A stretch of 64,000 bases of DNA, from positions 1-64,000 of the forward strand of contig NZ_CP149788.1 of NCBI RefSeq assembly GCF_037914945.1, in the 5' to 3' direction. Below the pieces are notes generated by a model, which saw nothing but the letters and a program-made list of their open reading frames with translations, was not told the DNA's origin and ran no database searches. The stretch's first letter is position 1. Each line of letters opens with the position of its first letter. This DNA comes from Haloterrigena sp. KLK7. Its GTDB lineage: Archaea; Halobacteriota; Halobacteria; Halobacteriales; Natrialbaceae. A program made the position numbers and the translations under genes. Shown piece by piece: positions 43,107 to 51,913 of the stretch.

Positions 43107-44101
43107 CGACGAGCGGCGAGGCCGGTGGAATCGGGGGGACCGTCGTCGATCGGTGCCGGCGGGTCGTCCGCGACCACGGCGTCTGGCTGACGGCACTGCT
43201 CTCGGTCGCCGTCTTCCTCGGCCTCGCCGCCTACGCGGACGTCGGCGACGTGACGAGCGCGCTCGCCACGCTGCGCTGGCGGACGTTCGGGGCCGTCATC
43301 GGCCTGACGACCGTCGGCTACGGCTTCCGCTTCGCCAAGTGGCACTACTACCTCCGGCGCCTCGAGGTGGACGTGCCGCTCGACGCGAGCGCGATCACCT
43401 TCTTCAGCGGCCTGATGATGGTCGTCACGCCGGGGAAGGCCGGCGAGGTCTGGAAGGCGTGGTTCCTCCGGGACAAACGGGGCGTCCCCGCGAGCAAGAC
43501 CACTTCCGTCGTCGGCGCCGAGCGAATCACTGACCTGATCGCGCTCAGCGCCATGGCCGCACTCGGCCTGCTGGTCTACAGTCGCTCGTCGCTCCCGATC
43601 GCTCTCGTCCTCGGCGCCATCGGAGCCGGAATCGGCCTACTCCAGTGGCGACGGGCCTGTCTGGCGGTCCTCAGACGGCTCGAGTCGCTCCCGGTCGTCG
43701 GCGAGTACGCGACCGAACTCGAGCAGTTCTACGAGAGCGCGTACCGCCTGTTCCGGCTCCGACCACTGGTCGTCTCGACGCTGTTCAGCCTCGCGGCGTG
43801 GGGGTTAGAGGGCGTCGCGCTCTGGCTGGTACTCGACGGGTTCGGCGTCGAAGCCGGACTCGTGATCGGTCTGTTCGTCTTCGGCCTCGGATCGGTCGTC
43901 GGCGCGGTGTCGATGCTCCCCGGCGGACTCGCGGCGGCGGAGGCGTCGATGGTCGGCGTGCTGGTCACGTTCGGCTACCCCGAAGCCGTCGCGGCCGCTG
44001 CGACGGTCGTGATCCGCGTGGGGACGCTGTGGTACGCCGCGGCGCTCGGCACGGCCGTGTTTCTCACGTACAAGGCGACTCGTACGCCCCAAAAAGAGTG
44101 A
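43103..44101 (+). CDS. LPG synthase TM-region/flippase-like membrane protein (UPF0104)
   Basis: A 332-residue membrane protein starting with GTG that overlaps the PHP stop. It has about eight helices and the family markers RFAKWHYYLRRLEVDVPLD, FSGLMMVVTPGKAGEVWKAW and VGAVSMLPGGLAAAEASMVG. Members of this superfamily resemble the membrane part of MprF and are annotated as flippase-like. In this operon it may move a lipid-linked intermediate across the membrane; that is context only. Confidence 0.88.
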   Translation: MTTSGEAGGIGGTVVDRCRRVVRDHGVWLTALLSVAVFLGLAAYADVGDVTSALATLRWRTFGAVIGLTTVGYGFRFAKWHYYLRRLEVDVPLDASAITFFSGLMMVVTPGKAGEVWKAWFLRDKRGVPASKTTSVVGAERITDLIALSAMAALGLLVYSRSSLPIALVLGAIGAGIGLLQWRRACLAVLRRLESLPVVGEYATELEQFYESAYRLFRLRPLVVSTLFSLAAWGLEGVALWLVLDGFGVEAGLVIGLFVFGLGSVVGAVSMLPGGLAAAEASMVGVLVTFGYPEAVAAAATVVIRVGTLWYAAALGTAVFLTYKATRTPQKE

Positions 44102-44164
44102 TCGGCGATTCGATTCAGCCAGACGAGACTCAAGAGAGCAACAGTCCAGAAGCGTCCGAAAAGA

Positions 44165-44740
44165 TCAGCCGAGGACGTACTCGAGGGCGGGGTAGCGCTC
44201 GATGAGCGTCTGGCCGCCGAGGTCGTAGTTCTCGATGAGTCGGTCCAGGCCGAGGATCCGGCCGGCGCCGAAGGCGGCGACGGCGAGGAACACGAGCATG
44301 TACGCGAAGTCACCGTTGATGACGCCGTGCGCGATGTCCCAGTTTCCGAAGTAGAACATGAGCATCATCAGCGCGCCGAAGAACGCCGCGAGGCGGACAA
44401 ACGCACCGACGAGCAGTCCGAGGCCGATGAACAGCTCGCCCCACGGGACGGCGACGTTCGCGAACTCGACGAACCACGGCGTCGCGGCCATCCAGGTGAA
44501 CGCGTCCGCCAGCGGGTTGCCGTTGGTCGCCGCGACGTTGGCCAGGTAGCCCCCGGCGCTGAACGGTTCGGCCGCGGTGATCTTGGTGAAACCGGAGTAC
44601 GCGAAGGCCCAACCCATCATGAGTCGAAGCGAGAGGACGAACCACGCCGACAGGCTGTGGGCGCGGCCGCCGACCGTGTAGCCGCCGATCGTGCTCTCGA
44701 AGGTGTTGCGAGCGTCTGGGGAGATTGCGGATGTAGTCAT
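44165..44740 (-). CDS. DoxX family membrane protein
   Basis: A 191-residue membrane protein with four helices. LRLMMGWAFAYSGFTKITAA is the conserved first DoxX helix with its G-x-x-K end, PWGELFIGLGLLVGAFVRLA the third. DoxX-type proteins serve in thiosulfate:quinone oxidoreductase and various redox complexes; here the role is open. TATA-like AT-rich DNA (44781-44799) lies upstream of the start. Confidence 0.88.
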   Translation of the reverse strand: MTTSAISPDARNTFESTIGGYTVGGRAHSLSAWFVLSLRLMMGWAFAYSGFTKITAAEPFSAGGYLANVAATNGNPLADAFTWMAATPWFVEFANVAVPWGELFIGLGLLVGAFVRLAAFFGALMMLMFYFGNWDIAHGVINGDFAYMLVFLAVAAFGAGRILGLDRLIENYDLGGQTLIERYPALEYVLG

Positions 44741-44913
44741 GGTATCGGAAACGAACTTCCTACTTCTATAGAGGTTTGATAACTATATAAAAATATTTGA
44801 ACACGTGATAGCATGGTTTCTCATAAGTTATACAGATCCTATCCTCGCCGATCGCTTCGCTCGTGTCGTTGTTCCCGTCGCCACGAAAACCGGAGAGGTC
44901 GCGAATTCCGCCG

Positions 44914-45564
44914 TCAGAGACCGAAATAAGCGTCGCGATCGACGACGGTGTATCCTTGAACTGCGAGCGCATCCTCACGGTACCGTTCCGCGAGGAATTG
45001 TTGGGGAACGCGTCGCAGTCCGAAGCGCCGGTTCGAGGTATACTCGACGTCGACGATCGTGTGGTCGGTTTCGTCACTGATCGTCGACGTGTACGTCGCC
45101 CACGGTTGGTCGTTCACCACGAGCTCTGACTCGACTCGGTACGTTCCGTCCGGTGCAGTCTCCGTCTCCGTCCGAACAGTCACATCGGCGGAGCGGAGGC
45201 CGAATAGATACGAGGTCCGGTAGACTGCCGTGCGCTCTCTCGTAATGACCTCGTCTGCGACGCCCCATTGAAAGGCGAGTACGGGCGGCGTCGGACCGCT
45301 GAACTTCTCAAGGACCGTTTCCGGACCGTCGTCGGTCCGGAGTCGAACCGTCCCGCGAGACCGAAGAATCGGAGCGCGTGCGATGACGAGCGATACGGCT
45401 CCGACGACGATCGCCGGCAGTAGTGAGGTGAGCAGGAACGTCCCGACGTACAGCGATACGACGAGCGCGACGACGAGCGCATTGAGGAACCGCTCGCGTC
45501 TGAGATATCGCTTCGCGACGGTGAGAGCCTCGGTCGGTCGTTCGATAGCGTTCGCAGCGGGCAT
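44914..45564 (-). CDS. Haloarchaeal membrane protein, unknown
   Basis: A 216-residue protein. Residues about 28-62 form two adjacent hydrophobic helices (LNALVVALVVSLYVGTFLLT and LPAIVVGAVSLVIARA). The rest is a soluble beta-rich domain with repeated short strands (RTSYLFGLRSADVTVRTETE, YRVESELVVNDQPWATYTST). The pattern suggests a cytoplasmic domain on a membrane hairpin. I do not recognise the family; no operon partner. Confidence 0.7.
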   Translation of the reverse strand: MPAANAIERPTEALTVAKRYLRRERFLNALVVALVVSLYVGTFLLTSLLPAIVVGAVSLVIARAPILRSRGTVRLRTDDGPETVLEKFSGPTPPVLAFQWGVADEVITRERTAVYRTSYLFGLRSADVTVRTETETAPDGTYRVESELVVNDQPWATYTSTISDETDHTIVDVEYTSNRRFGLRRVPQQFLAERYREDALAVQGYTVVDRDAYFGL

Positions 45565-45740
45565 TGCGGAAATCGTCTCTCAGTGGATAATTAGTTCCGT
45601 TGAAATCTTCTCCTTCAGATGGGTTCCGAAGCGAAATACCCGTTCGGTGGCCACCACAGAGCCCTCGCAAGCGAGCGAACCGAAGCGGGAGACGAACGCT
45701 GCGTCCGTCCGTCAATGCGACAATGATTAAAAATATATCA

Positions 45741-46036
45741 ATGTTCGATTTCACTGGTTTCCAGCGGGATCTGTTGTTCGTGATCGCCGGATTGGAGGCG
45801 CCACACGGGCTCGCGGTCGAAGACGAACTCGAGAACTACTGCGAGGAACCGATCCACTGCGGCCGGCTGTATCCGAACCTGGACACGCTCGTCGAGAACG
45901 GACTTGTCGACAAGGAGATCAAGGATCGACGAACGAACGCCTACTCGTCACGAGTCGCGGGCGAGACGTACTCTGGGCCCGCCGTGAGTGGGAGGACCAG
46001 TACCTCGAGTACGACTGGGTGCTCGAGGAGATGTGA
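45741..46036 (+). pseudogene. PadR family regulator, frameshifted
   Basis: The ATG at 45741 gives MFDFTGFQRDLLFVIAGLEA, then LYPNLDTLVENGLVDKEIKD and RRTNAYS, a good PadR N-terminus close to the protein at 29266. After about 45946 the correct C-terminus is in another frame: VTSRGRDVLWARREWEDQYL, then EYDWVLEEM and a TGA at 46034-46036. Losing one base near CTACTCGTCACG explains it. The damaged frame would run on to 46394 in unrelated sequence. Either a recent inactivation or a sequence error. Confidence 0.85.
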
Positions 46037-46061
46037 AGGCGATCGTGGCCGATCAGTATCC

Positions 46062-48323
46062 TCACTCGGGAACCGGGATGAACTCCGGTTCGACCCGTCG
46101 CAACCGACCGGTACTCTCGAGAAACGAGTGGAGATCGTCGTAGAGGTCGGTGCCGCCGCCAACGCCGTCCCGCGGACCTCGCAACGTGTACCAGTCGCCG
46201 ACGAGCGCGCAGAACCGTTCGGCGCGGGTCATCGCCACGTTCAATCGCCGTGGACCGTCGAGCGGACGGTCGAGGAAGCCGACCTCACCGTCGGCGTTGC
46301 TTCGGACCAGCGAGATCACGATCGCGACCTTCTCGCTGCCCTGGAAGGAGTCGATCGTGTCCACGGTGACGTCGCGGCCGCGAGCCAACTGTGACGTTAG
46401 TTTCGTCCGAACCGCATCGACCTGTGCCGTGTACGGCGTGATGACGCCGATCTCCGAGGCCTCGAGTCCGGCCTCGCTGCGGAGTTCGTCGACGACGTGC
46501 GCGACGAGTCGGGCCTCCGCGTCGTTGCGCTTCGAGTGGTCGATCGTCTCCTCGCTGCCGCCGACGTCGTAGCCGACGAGCGTCGGTTGGTCCTCGAGCG
46601 CCGCGACGTCGCGGCCCTGCCGCAGCGCCCGGTCGTAGAACCGCCGGTTCGAGAACCAGGCGATGTCGCGGTGCATGCGGTACTGCGTCCGCAACTGGAC
46701 GCCGACGCCCTCGTAGACGCCGCCGTCGGCGTAGAGGTGCTCGAACAGCGACATCCCGGCCGCCGACTCCGGCGGGTCTTCGGTCGCGCTGAACGGCGGG
46801 AGCTGCTTGTGATCGCCCGCGAGGACGACCTTGTTCGCCCTCGCGAGCGGGATGCAGGAGGCGGTACACGTCGCCTGCGTAGCCTCGTCGAGGACGAGCA
46901 CGTCGAACTCCCGATCGAGGGTGGCCGCGCTGCTGTTCGTCGCGGCGACGACGTCGGCCCGGCCGTCGCAGCTCGCGTACCGTTCGCTGACAACGTCGTT
47001 CGACGAGTTGCCGGCGTTGACCCGCCTGAGTGCGAACTCCTCGGCACCGTGCTGCGCGTAGGCGTGGAGCGACCGCTCGTCGTCCGTCTCCGCCGTGCTC
47101 GAGCCGGCGACGAGGTTGTCGACCGCCTGGTTCGAGTCGGCACAGACGAGGACGTCGTCGCCGGCCTGAACGGAGCGCCTGACGACTTCGACGAGCGTTC
47201 GCGTCTTTCCGGTTCCCGGCGGCCCGTGGATGCAGAACAGGTGATCCGCGAGGAGCGCACAGGAGACCGCGAGCTCCTGCTCCTGATTCAACGCGACGTC
47301 CTGTTGGGTGCTCTTGACGCCGGCGGTGTCGCCGAAGGTCACCGCCGTCTCCCCCGTCAGGAGGGCGCGGTGGTCGTCGCGCTCGCGAACGCGCGAGATC
47401 GCCTCGAGTTCGCGGTCGTACGGCACGGGATTCAACAGCAGCGTCACCGCGAACCCCCGCCGTTTCTGCCGGAGGTAGCCGCCGACGGTCGACCGGTCCT
47501 CGATCGCGTACCAGTCGACGGCCAGACTCACGGTCCGCCCCTCGATCGAATCAACCGTCGCCGCGATCGGGAACGCGTCCGGTGCGTGCTCCGCGTTCGG
47601 CGGGTAGAGCAGGACTTCGTTCCCCTCGAAGATGCCGAACTCGCGCTGGACGTACCGGTAGCGATCCTCGGGTCGTTCGTCGCGTCCGTCGTCGGTGTCG
47701 ATTCTGAACCGGTAGACGCCGTCGTCCGGCCGTCCGAGAGACGAGAGCGAGGGAACGGCGCCGAACCCCTGCTCGCGGAGCGCCGCGGGCGTCGAACCGG
47801 CCGCTTTCTCCCGGTTCACGTCGCGTTGCGCGTCCATCTCCGCCCGAACGAACGACTCGAGTTCGTCGAAGAACGAATCCGCGTCGTCGCCGGCGAGCGG
47901 GTTCCGAGGCGGCTCGCGTTCGGCGATCGGCGAGTCGAAGTACGACGGCGGATCGTCGGGCGCGTAGTCGGAGTGCCAGAAGCGTACCCGGCCGGCCAGC
48001 GTCGACTCGACGAACGCGTCCCGCGCGATCGAATCGTAGTCGTCGCCGCCGTCGTAGACGAAGATCTCGCCGTGCAGCGCGTGCTCGGTGTAGGCGATAT
48101 ACTCGCCCGTCAGCGCGGCGCTGTCGGGTTCGTGAAGCGGAATCGCGATCCAGTCGTCCTTCTCGGGATGGTCGAGTCGGTCGTGGTAGCTCGCGTACTC
48201 GACGATGCCGTCGATCGGGACGGGTTCGTCACGCGTCGTCTCGAGATCGTCGCCCGCCGGCGAATAGAGCGTCGCAGCCGAGAGATCGAAGTCGCCGATC
48301 GCGCTCTCGAAGAGGAGAGACAT
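46062..48323 (-). CDS. SF1 DNA2/NAM7-type helicase
   Basis: A 753-residue protein. The first ~340 residues are a haloarchaeal N-terminal region with beta-rich stretches, no nuclease motif seen. The helicase core is complete: Q-type motif LNQEQELAV (345-353), Walker A GPPGTGKT (367-374), motif II VLDEAT (477-482), motif III GDHKQLPP (503-510), motif IV region QLRTQYRMHRDIAWF, motif V TIDSFQGSEKVAIVISLVRS and motif VI LNVAMTRAER. It fits the SF1B Upf1-like clade acting on RNA or DNA. No Cas4-like FeS or nuclease domain is visible, and no defence genes adjoin, so a housekeeping role is as likely as defence. Confidence 0.92.
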   Translation of the reverse strand: MSLLFESAIGDFDLSAATLYSPAGDDLETTRDEPVPIDGIVEYASYHDRLDHPEKDDWIAIPLHEPDSAALTGEYIAYTEHALHGEIFVYDGGDDYDSIARDAFVESTLAGRVRFWHSDYAPDDPPSYFDSPIAEREPPRNPLAGDDADSFFDELESFVRAEMDAQRDVNREKAAGSTPAALREQGFGAVPSLSSLGRPDDGVYRFRIDTDDGRDERPEDRYRYVQREFGIFEGNEVLLYPPNAEHAPDAFPIAATVDSIEGRTVSLAVDWYAIEDRSTVGGYLRQKRRGFAVTLLLNPVPYDRELEAISRVRERDDHRALLTGETAVTFGDTAGVKSTQQDVALNQEQELAVSCALLADHLFCIHGPPGTGKTRTLVEVVRRSVQAGDDVLVCADSNQAVDNLVAGSSTAETDDERSLHAYAQHGAEEFALRRVNAGNSSNDVVSERYASCDGRADVVAATNSSAATLDREFDVLVLDEATQATCTASCIPLARANKVVLAGDHKQLPPFSATEDPPESAAGMSLFEHLYADGGVYEGVGVQLRTQYRMHRDIAWFSNRRFYDRALRQGRDVAALEDQPTLVGYDVGGSEETIDHSKRNDAEARLVAHVVDELRSEAGLEASEIGVITPYTAQVDAVRTKLTSQLARGRDVTVDTIDSFQGSEKVAIVISLVRSNADGEVGFLDRPLDGPRRLNVAMTRAERFCALVGDWYTLRGPRDGVGGGTDLYDDLHSFLESTGRLRRVEPEFIPVPE

Positions 48324-48449
48324 GTCGCGCAGATCGAACTACTCGCTCCTAAATCTTCGCGTTGGATCACCACTGGATTCGAAGCGAGATTCGGCGGCTC
48401 CTCGTGCGATCAGGGGCAATACCGCGTCTCCGTGGGTGGCTCCCAACGG
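48324..48449. other. Intergenic region upstream of the helicase
   Basis: About 126 nt containing the presumed helicase promoter. No repeats or hairpins stand out. Confidence 0.35.
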
Positions 48450-48578
48450 ATGTCACATGCCGATAGTTCGAACGATTCCGACGGTTCGGACGTGTCGAAC
48501 GAGCTAGCATCCGTCGGGTTTCCGTCGGAAGCACCTCGAGACGACTGCCTGAACGCCATCGCCGCCGCGCGTGAGTAA
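48450..48578 (+). CDS. Possible 42-residue acidic protein
   Basis: An ATG-initiated short frame, MSHADSSNDSDGSDVSNELA ... ending CLNAIAAARE. Its acidic Ser/Asp-rich composition and GC-rich third positions are those of haloarchaeal coding DNA. The size, and the fact that its frame continues open upstream, leave it doubtful: it may be a small protein or a relic. Confidence 0.3.
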   Translation: MSHADSSNDSDGSDVSNELASVGFPSEAPRDDCLNAIAAARE

Positions 48579-48706
48579 GCAAAATCTGCGTGACCCGCGG
48601 TACGTACAGGTTGTGGAGTGCCCGATTTTGTGCAGTCGAAATCAGATGTAGACGGAGGGAGAAATATTCGGCAGACGATTGGTGGAATACCCTCTCCAGT
48701 GTCCCC

Positions 48707-49105
48707 TTATCTGTCCGGACTGTCGTCTGATCGCCGTTCATCGCTCTTATCGACAGTCTTCGGGAGTCGTTCCTTGACCAAGTATTCCCGGAACCGAAAG
48801 AGGAGATAGGAACCCACAGTGAACAGGATCAATTCGAGGATATACAGTTCGAGTAGCTCTATCACGGAGAGCTCACCGAGAACCAGTCCCCCTGCGAGCA
48901 TCAAGAACCCGATTGTCAATACGAGTATGATCACTGGAGCAAATAGCAATACTACTGAAATTAATAATTTCTCAACTATGTCTGGATTTTCCCTGACCAT
49001 GTATACAGCCTTGTAACCAGGGACAAAGAGGTATGTCCATTGCGACACAGCTGTCCAATACGCGTCCGTGGTGACTATCCGTAGACAGTGAGAGAATCCA
49101 GTCAC
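48707..49105 (-). CDS. Hypothetical membrane protein
   Basis: A 132-residue frame; an internal ATG at 49000 (MVRENPDIVEKLL) may be the real start, giving 97 residues. Two to three hydrophobic helices are clear: ISVVLLFAPVIILVLTIGFL, MLAGGLVLG and IELLELYILELILFTVGSYL, then a charged tail. Codons are AT-richer than neighbours. Family not recognised; it lies near a TnpB relic, so foreign origin is possible. Confidence 0.6.
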   Translation of the reverse strand: MTGFSHCLRIVTTDAYWTAVSQWTYLFVPGYKAVYMVRENPDIVEKLLISVVLLFAPVIILVLTIGFLMLAGGLVLGELSVIELLELYILELILFTVGSYLLFRFREYLVKERLPKTVDKSDERRSDDSPDR

Positions 49106-49308
49106 TCCGACGCACGCTCAAGCGCTAGCGAGTACCCGGAATCGAAAAGAGACGAACCGTTCGTCTCACTCACCGCTGTTTTTCTCTGCTCCGCTTCGAA
49201 CAGCTGCTCGGTGCGTCTGGACGATCGGATCAACTTCTTCGCTGATCGGTGGCGTCTCCGCGACGTCGAACCCGTTGCGTCGGGTGGCGAGTCGGGCCTT
49301 CAAAATCC

Positions 49309-49399
49309 CAGCCTGATGGGGATGCGAACGCAGCGGTGAACGTATCGGAGCGCGGCTTTTCTGAACGAGGGTCGGGATGGCCCGACGATACGCCTGCGT
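49309..49399 (+). pseudogene. Possible TnpB C-terminal relic
   Basis: The plus strand reads QPDGDANAAVNVSERGFSER, matching the D-x-N-A-A-x-N-I/V segment that ends the zinc-finger/RuvC region of TnpB proteins. The CxxC knuckles that should precede it are not found in frame, and no transposase body is present. I take it as the remains of an IS1341-type element, with moderate certainty. Confidence 0.4.
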
Positions 49400-50704
49400 C
49401 TAGTCATCGTCAGAGACGACAGTTCCAGTGTCGGTCGACGTCTGCGTCCAGACGCCGCTGTCAAAGTCGATCGCGTCGTTCCATTTGCCGACGACAGTCG
49501 AAACCGCGAGATCGCCAGTTACGTTGTTCATCGTCGCGATGCGACCGAGGATCGGGTCGACGCCAGCGACGAACCCGACTACCGCGAGTGGGAGACCGAT
49601 CTGGTTGAGTACTACGGTGAGCATAACGATCCCCGCTCCGGGGACGCCGGCGGTACCAATGCTGATGAGTACGACGACGATCAGTACGAGTACTTGCTCG
49701 GAGAGCGCGAGTGGTTGCCCGACCACGTTCGCGGCGAATACGACGGTAATCGCCTGTCGGATGGCAGCACCGTCCATATTCGCTGTGGCGCCAACTGGGA
49801 GTACGAACGAGTAGATCCGCTCCTTGATGCGGAGGTCTTCTTCGGCGTTGCTCATCGTCACCGGGAGTGTGCCGCTCGAGGTGCGGGTAGCGAAGGCGGT
49901 CACCATCGCGTCCTTCGAACCGGTGAGGAACGCGAGCGGTGAGACGTCAGCAACGACGCCCATGAGGAGGAGGAGGTACGTGAACGTGATGTGGACGACG
50001 ACCGCGATCGCGACGGCGAGCACGAGTTCACCGAGCGACGAGAACACGCCGATTCCCTCGGTGCCGATTCCGGCAGCCATGAGTGCGAATACGCCGATCA
50101 CACCGTACTCGAGGACACCACGAACGATGACAAACATCGCCTCGGCGCCGATTTCGAACGCCTCGAATACCGAGTCGACACGGTCTGCGAGTTCCTCCTG
50201 TTGGGCACGCACATAGGTGAGCGCGATGCCGAAGATGATCACGAAGAAGACGGTTGCGAGCAAGTTCCCTTCCGCCATTGCGGTGATGGGGTTGCTCGGG
50301 ACGATACCGAGTACGACCTCGGTCAGCGAGGGAGGGGCCTGGGACGAAGCCTCACCGCCGGCGAACTCGACGCCACGGCCAGGTTGAAGGACGTTCGCGA
50401 CGACGAGTCCGATGATGCCTGCGATGGTGGTCGTTACCGCATAGAGGCCGACAGTCGCTCCACCGATCTTGCCGAGTCGAGCTGGCGATAGCTGACGGAT
50501 TCCGGTCAGCAGCGTGAAGACGATGATCGGAATCACCAGCATGTTAAGGAGTCGCAGGAAGAGGTCTCCGAGTGGTTCGACGATCGTCATCTGTTCGCCG
50601 AATGCGATCCCTGCTGCGGATCCGAGGACGAATGCGAGTGTGATACGATAGATCAACGGCACCGACCGGTACCGCTGCCACACTTGACCGGCTGTTGAGT
50701 ACAC
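49400..50704 (-). CDS. Dicarboxylate/amino acid:cation symporter (DAACS)
   Basis: A 434-residue GltPh-like symporter. The N-terminus holds AFVLGSAAGIAFGEQM and LLNMLVIPIIVFTLLTGIRQ; the first re-entrant hairpin is RTSSGTLPVTMSNAEED, then GATANMDGAAIRQAITVVFA (NMDG motif, sodium binding) and GTAGVPGAGIVMLTVVLNQI (second hairpin). RIATMNNVTGDLAVSTVVGK carries the N-x-x-G-D substrate site. It should import glutamate, aspartate or C4-dicarboxylates with Na+. Confidence 0.93.
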   Translation of the reverse strand: MYSTAGQVWQRYRSVPLIYRITLAFVLGSAAGIAFGEQMTIVEPLGDLFLRLLNMLVIPIIVFTLLTGIRQLSPARLGKIGGATVGLYAVTTTIAGIIGLVVANVLQPGRGVEFAGGEASSQAPPSLTEVVLGIVPSNPITAMAEGNLLATVFFVIIFGIALTYVRAQQEELADRVDSVFEAFEIGAEAMFVIVRGVLEYGVIGVFALMAAGIGTEGIGVFSSLGELVLAVAIAVVVHITFTYLLLLMGVVADVSPLAFLTGSKDAMVTAFATRTSSGTLPVTMSNAEEDLRIKERIYSFVLPVGATANMDGAAIRQAITVVFAANVVGQPLALSEQVLVLIVVVLISIGTAGVPGAGIVMLTVVLNQIGLPLAVVGFVAGVDPILGRIATMNNVTGDLAVSTVVGKWNDAIDFDSGVWTQTSTDTGTVVSDDD

Positions 50705-50766
50705 GGCAGAAATCAGGGATCCGTTATTTAAACAGCTGTCCTTGTCACTCTATTTGAAACAGTCTA

Positions 50767-51420
50767 TTATCCGGGTCCGAAGGCCGCGATATCGGCTCCC
50801 ACTGTCGCCAGTGCGTCGGCGGGGTTCGGGTCGCTGTCGGCCAGATGCGTGTACCGGTGGTCCGGGACGCTCGACAGTGCCGCCGCGACGGCCTCGCTGT
50901 ACGTCTCGACGCCCGGCTCCGTCGGGTCATCGCCACCCCAGACGTCTCGGATGACCGTCATCGAATCGATGCGCACTTCCAGCCTGCGTGGCTCGTAGCG
51001 AGCCAACAGTTCGGCGAGCCCGAGCTGGAGGGCGACGTACTCGGCGGTGTTGTTCCCCGTCCGGGAGCCGACGGGTCGGCCGAGACGGGCGAGCTGGTCC
51101 TCCGCAGCGTCCATGATGACAGCGCCCGCACCTGCGGGTCCGGGGTTACCGCGTGAACTGCCGTCGACGTAGAGGACGAACGCGTCGCTCGTCGGCTCAG
51201 GAACGGATGGCCGGGTGAGTCCCGACTCCAGCAGGCCCTCGAGCGCGCGACGCAACTCGTCCGGAGTGGTCGCGGGGTCGAAGAGACCGCCGTAGCCGGG
51301 GACAGCGTCGTCGATGGCGTCGATGGCGGCCGCCACCTCGTAGCCGACGCCCGCGAGTACCTCCTCGACGAGCGCGGCGAGCGGCGAGAGGTGTTCGACC
51401 GGCAGGGGTTCGTCGGTCAC
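50767..51420 (-). CDS. Ribonuclease HI family protein
   Basis: A 217-residue protein from GTG 51420 (VTDEPLPVEHLSPLAALVEE); an extension to 51495 is possible. The first ~85 residues are the helical N-terminal domain seen in haloarchaeal RNase HI-like proteins. The RNase H domain has FVLYVDGSSRGNPGPAGAGA (first Asp), GNNTAEYVALQLGL (Glu), and VRIDSMTVIRD (second Asp). The late Asp is likely the one in SDPNPADALATVG. It would remove RNA from RNA-DNA hybrids. Confidence 0.88.
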   Translation of the reverse strand: MTDEPLPVEHLSPLAALVEEVLAGVGYEVAAAIDAIDDAVPGYGGLFDPATTPDELRRALEGLLESGLTRPSVPEPTSDAFVLYVDGSSRGNPGPAGAGAVIMDAAEDQLARLGRPVGSRTGNNTAEYVALQLGLAELLARYEPRRLEVRIDSMTVIRDVWGGDDPTEPGVETYSEAVAAALSSVPDHRYTHLADSDPNPADALATVGADIAAFGPG

Positions 51421-51550
51421 GTCACTTCCCCCGTCGGACTTCGGTTTCGGGCCCTCACATCCTCGCTCCCGGATGATCTCGTTGGCTGGTCGCACAACTG
51501 CATATCGGTCCTCGGTGGTCGAGCGGGATAATCTCTTCAGGTGACACCGG

Positions 51551-51883
51551 AGCGGCGCAAGCCGCGAGTCAGTGAGCGAGCGGGCCGACGACCGACCCGG
51601 AGAGCGCGGCGCGAAGGGCCGCGAATAGGCGAGCGGCGGAGTCGATCGAAAGGCGCGAAGCGCCTTTCGTGACTGAGCGGAGCAAAGCTCCGCGAGGTCG
51701 TCGGCGCTTCGCGCCGACTGCTTGAGGGACCGGAGGTCCCTCGCTGTCCGCGAAACTGAAGGGTTCGCTTGATGACGAGAGAGCGAACCTCTCTCGAACC
51801 ACCGCGAGCCGAGGGGAGGGAGGAATGCTTTTAATCGACATTTTGCCGACCGAGCGAAGCGAGGAAGCGCAGAGAAAAATGTT
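51551..51883. repeat. Dispersed two-module hairpin repeat, copy 2
   Basis: Module A (51551-51596) and module B (51814-51852) repeat those at 23799 and 23851, here separated by about 217 nt of GC-rich palindromes (for example AGGCGCGAAGCGCCT near 51650 and GTCGGCGCTTCGCGCCGAC near 51699) instead of 6 nt. The end hairpin is weaker: ACATTTT at 51838-51844 with AAAATGT at 51876-51882. No gene is encoded, although several short frames run through it. Confidence 0.7.
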
Positions 51884-51913
51884 GGTCTGCTTATCGAACG
51901 AGGGAAACGACCC

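Noticed and set aside
46062-48323. DNA2/NAM7 helicase as the core of a defence island
   Set aside because: No nuclease, restriction, toxin or Argonaute gene is adjacent and no nuclease domain is fused, so a defence claim is not supported.
46497-48578. Very long plus-strand frame (693 codons) opposite the helicase
   Set aside because: An antisense shadow rich in Arg and Val; the helicase motifs are all on the minus strand. Only its last 42 codons, outside the helicase gene, were kept as a doubtful small frame.
51569-51841. 90-codon minus-strand frame in the GC palindromes
   Set aside because: It runs through the dispersed non-coding repeat; the same modules at 23.8 kb do not keep this frame.
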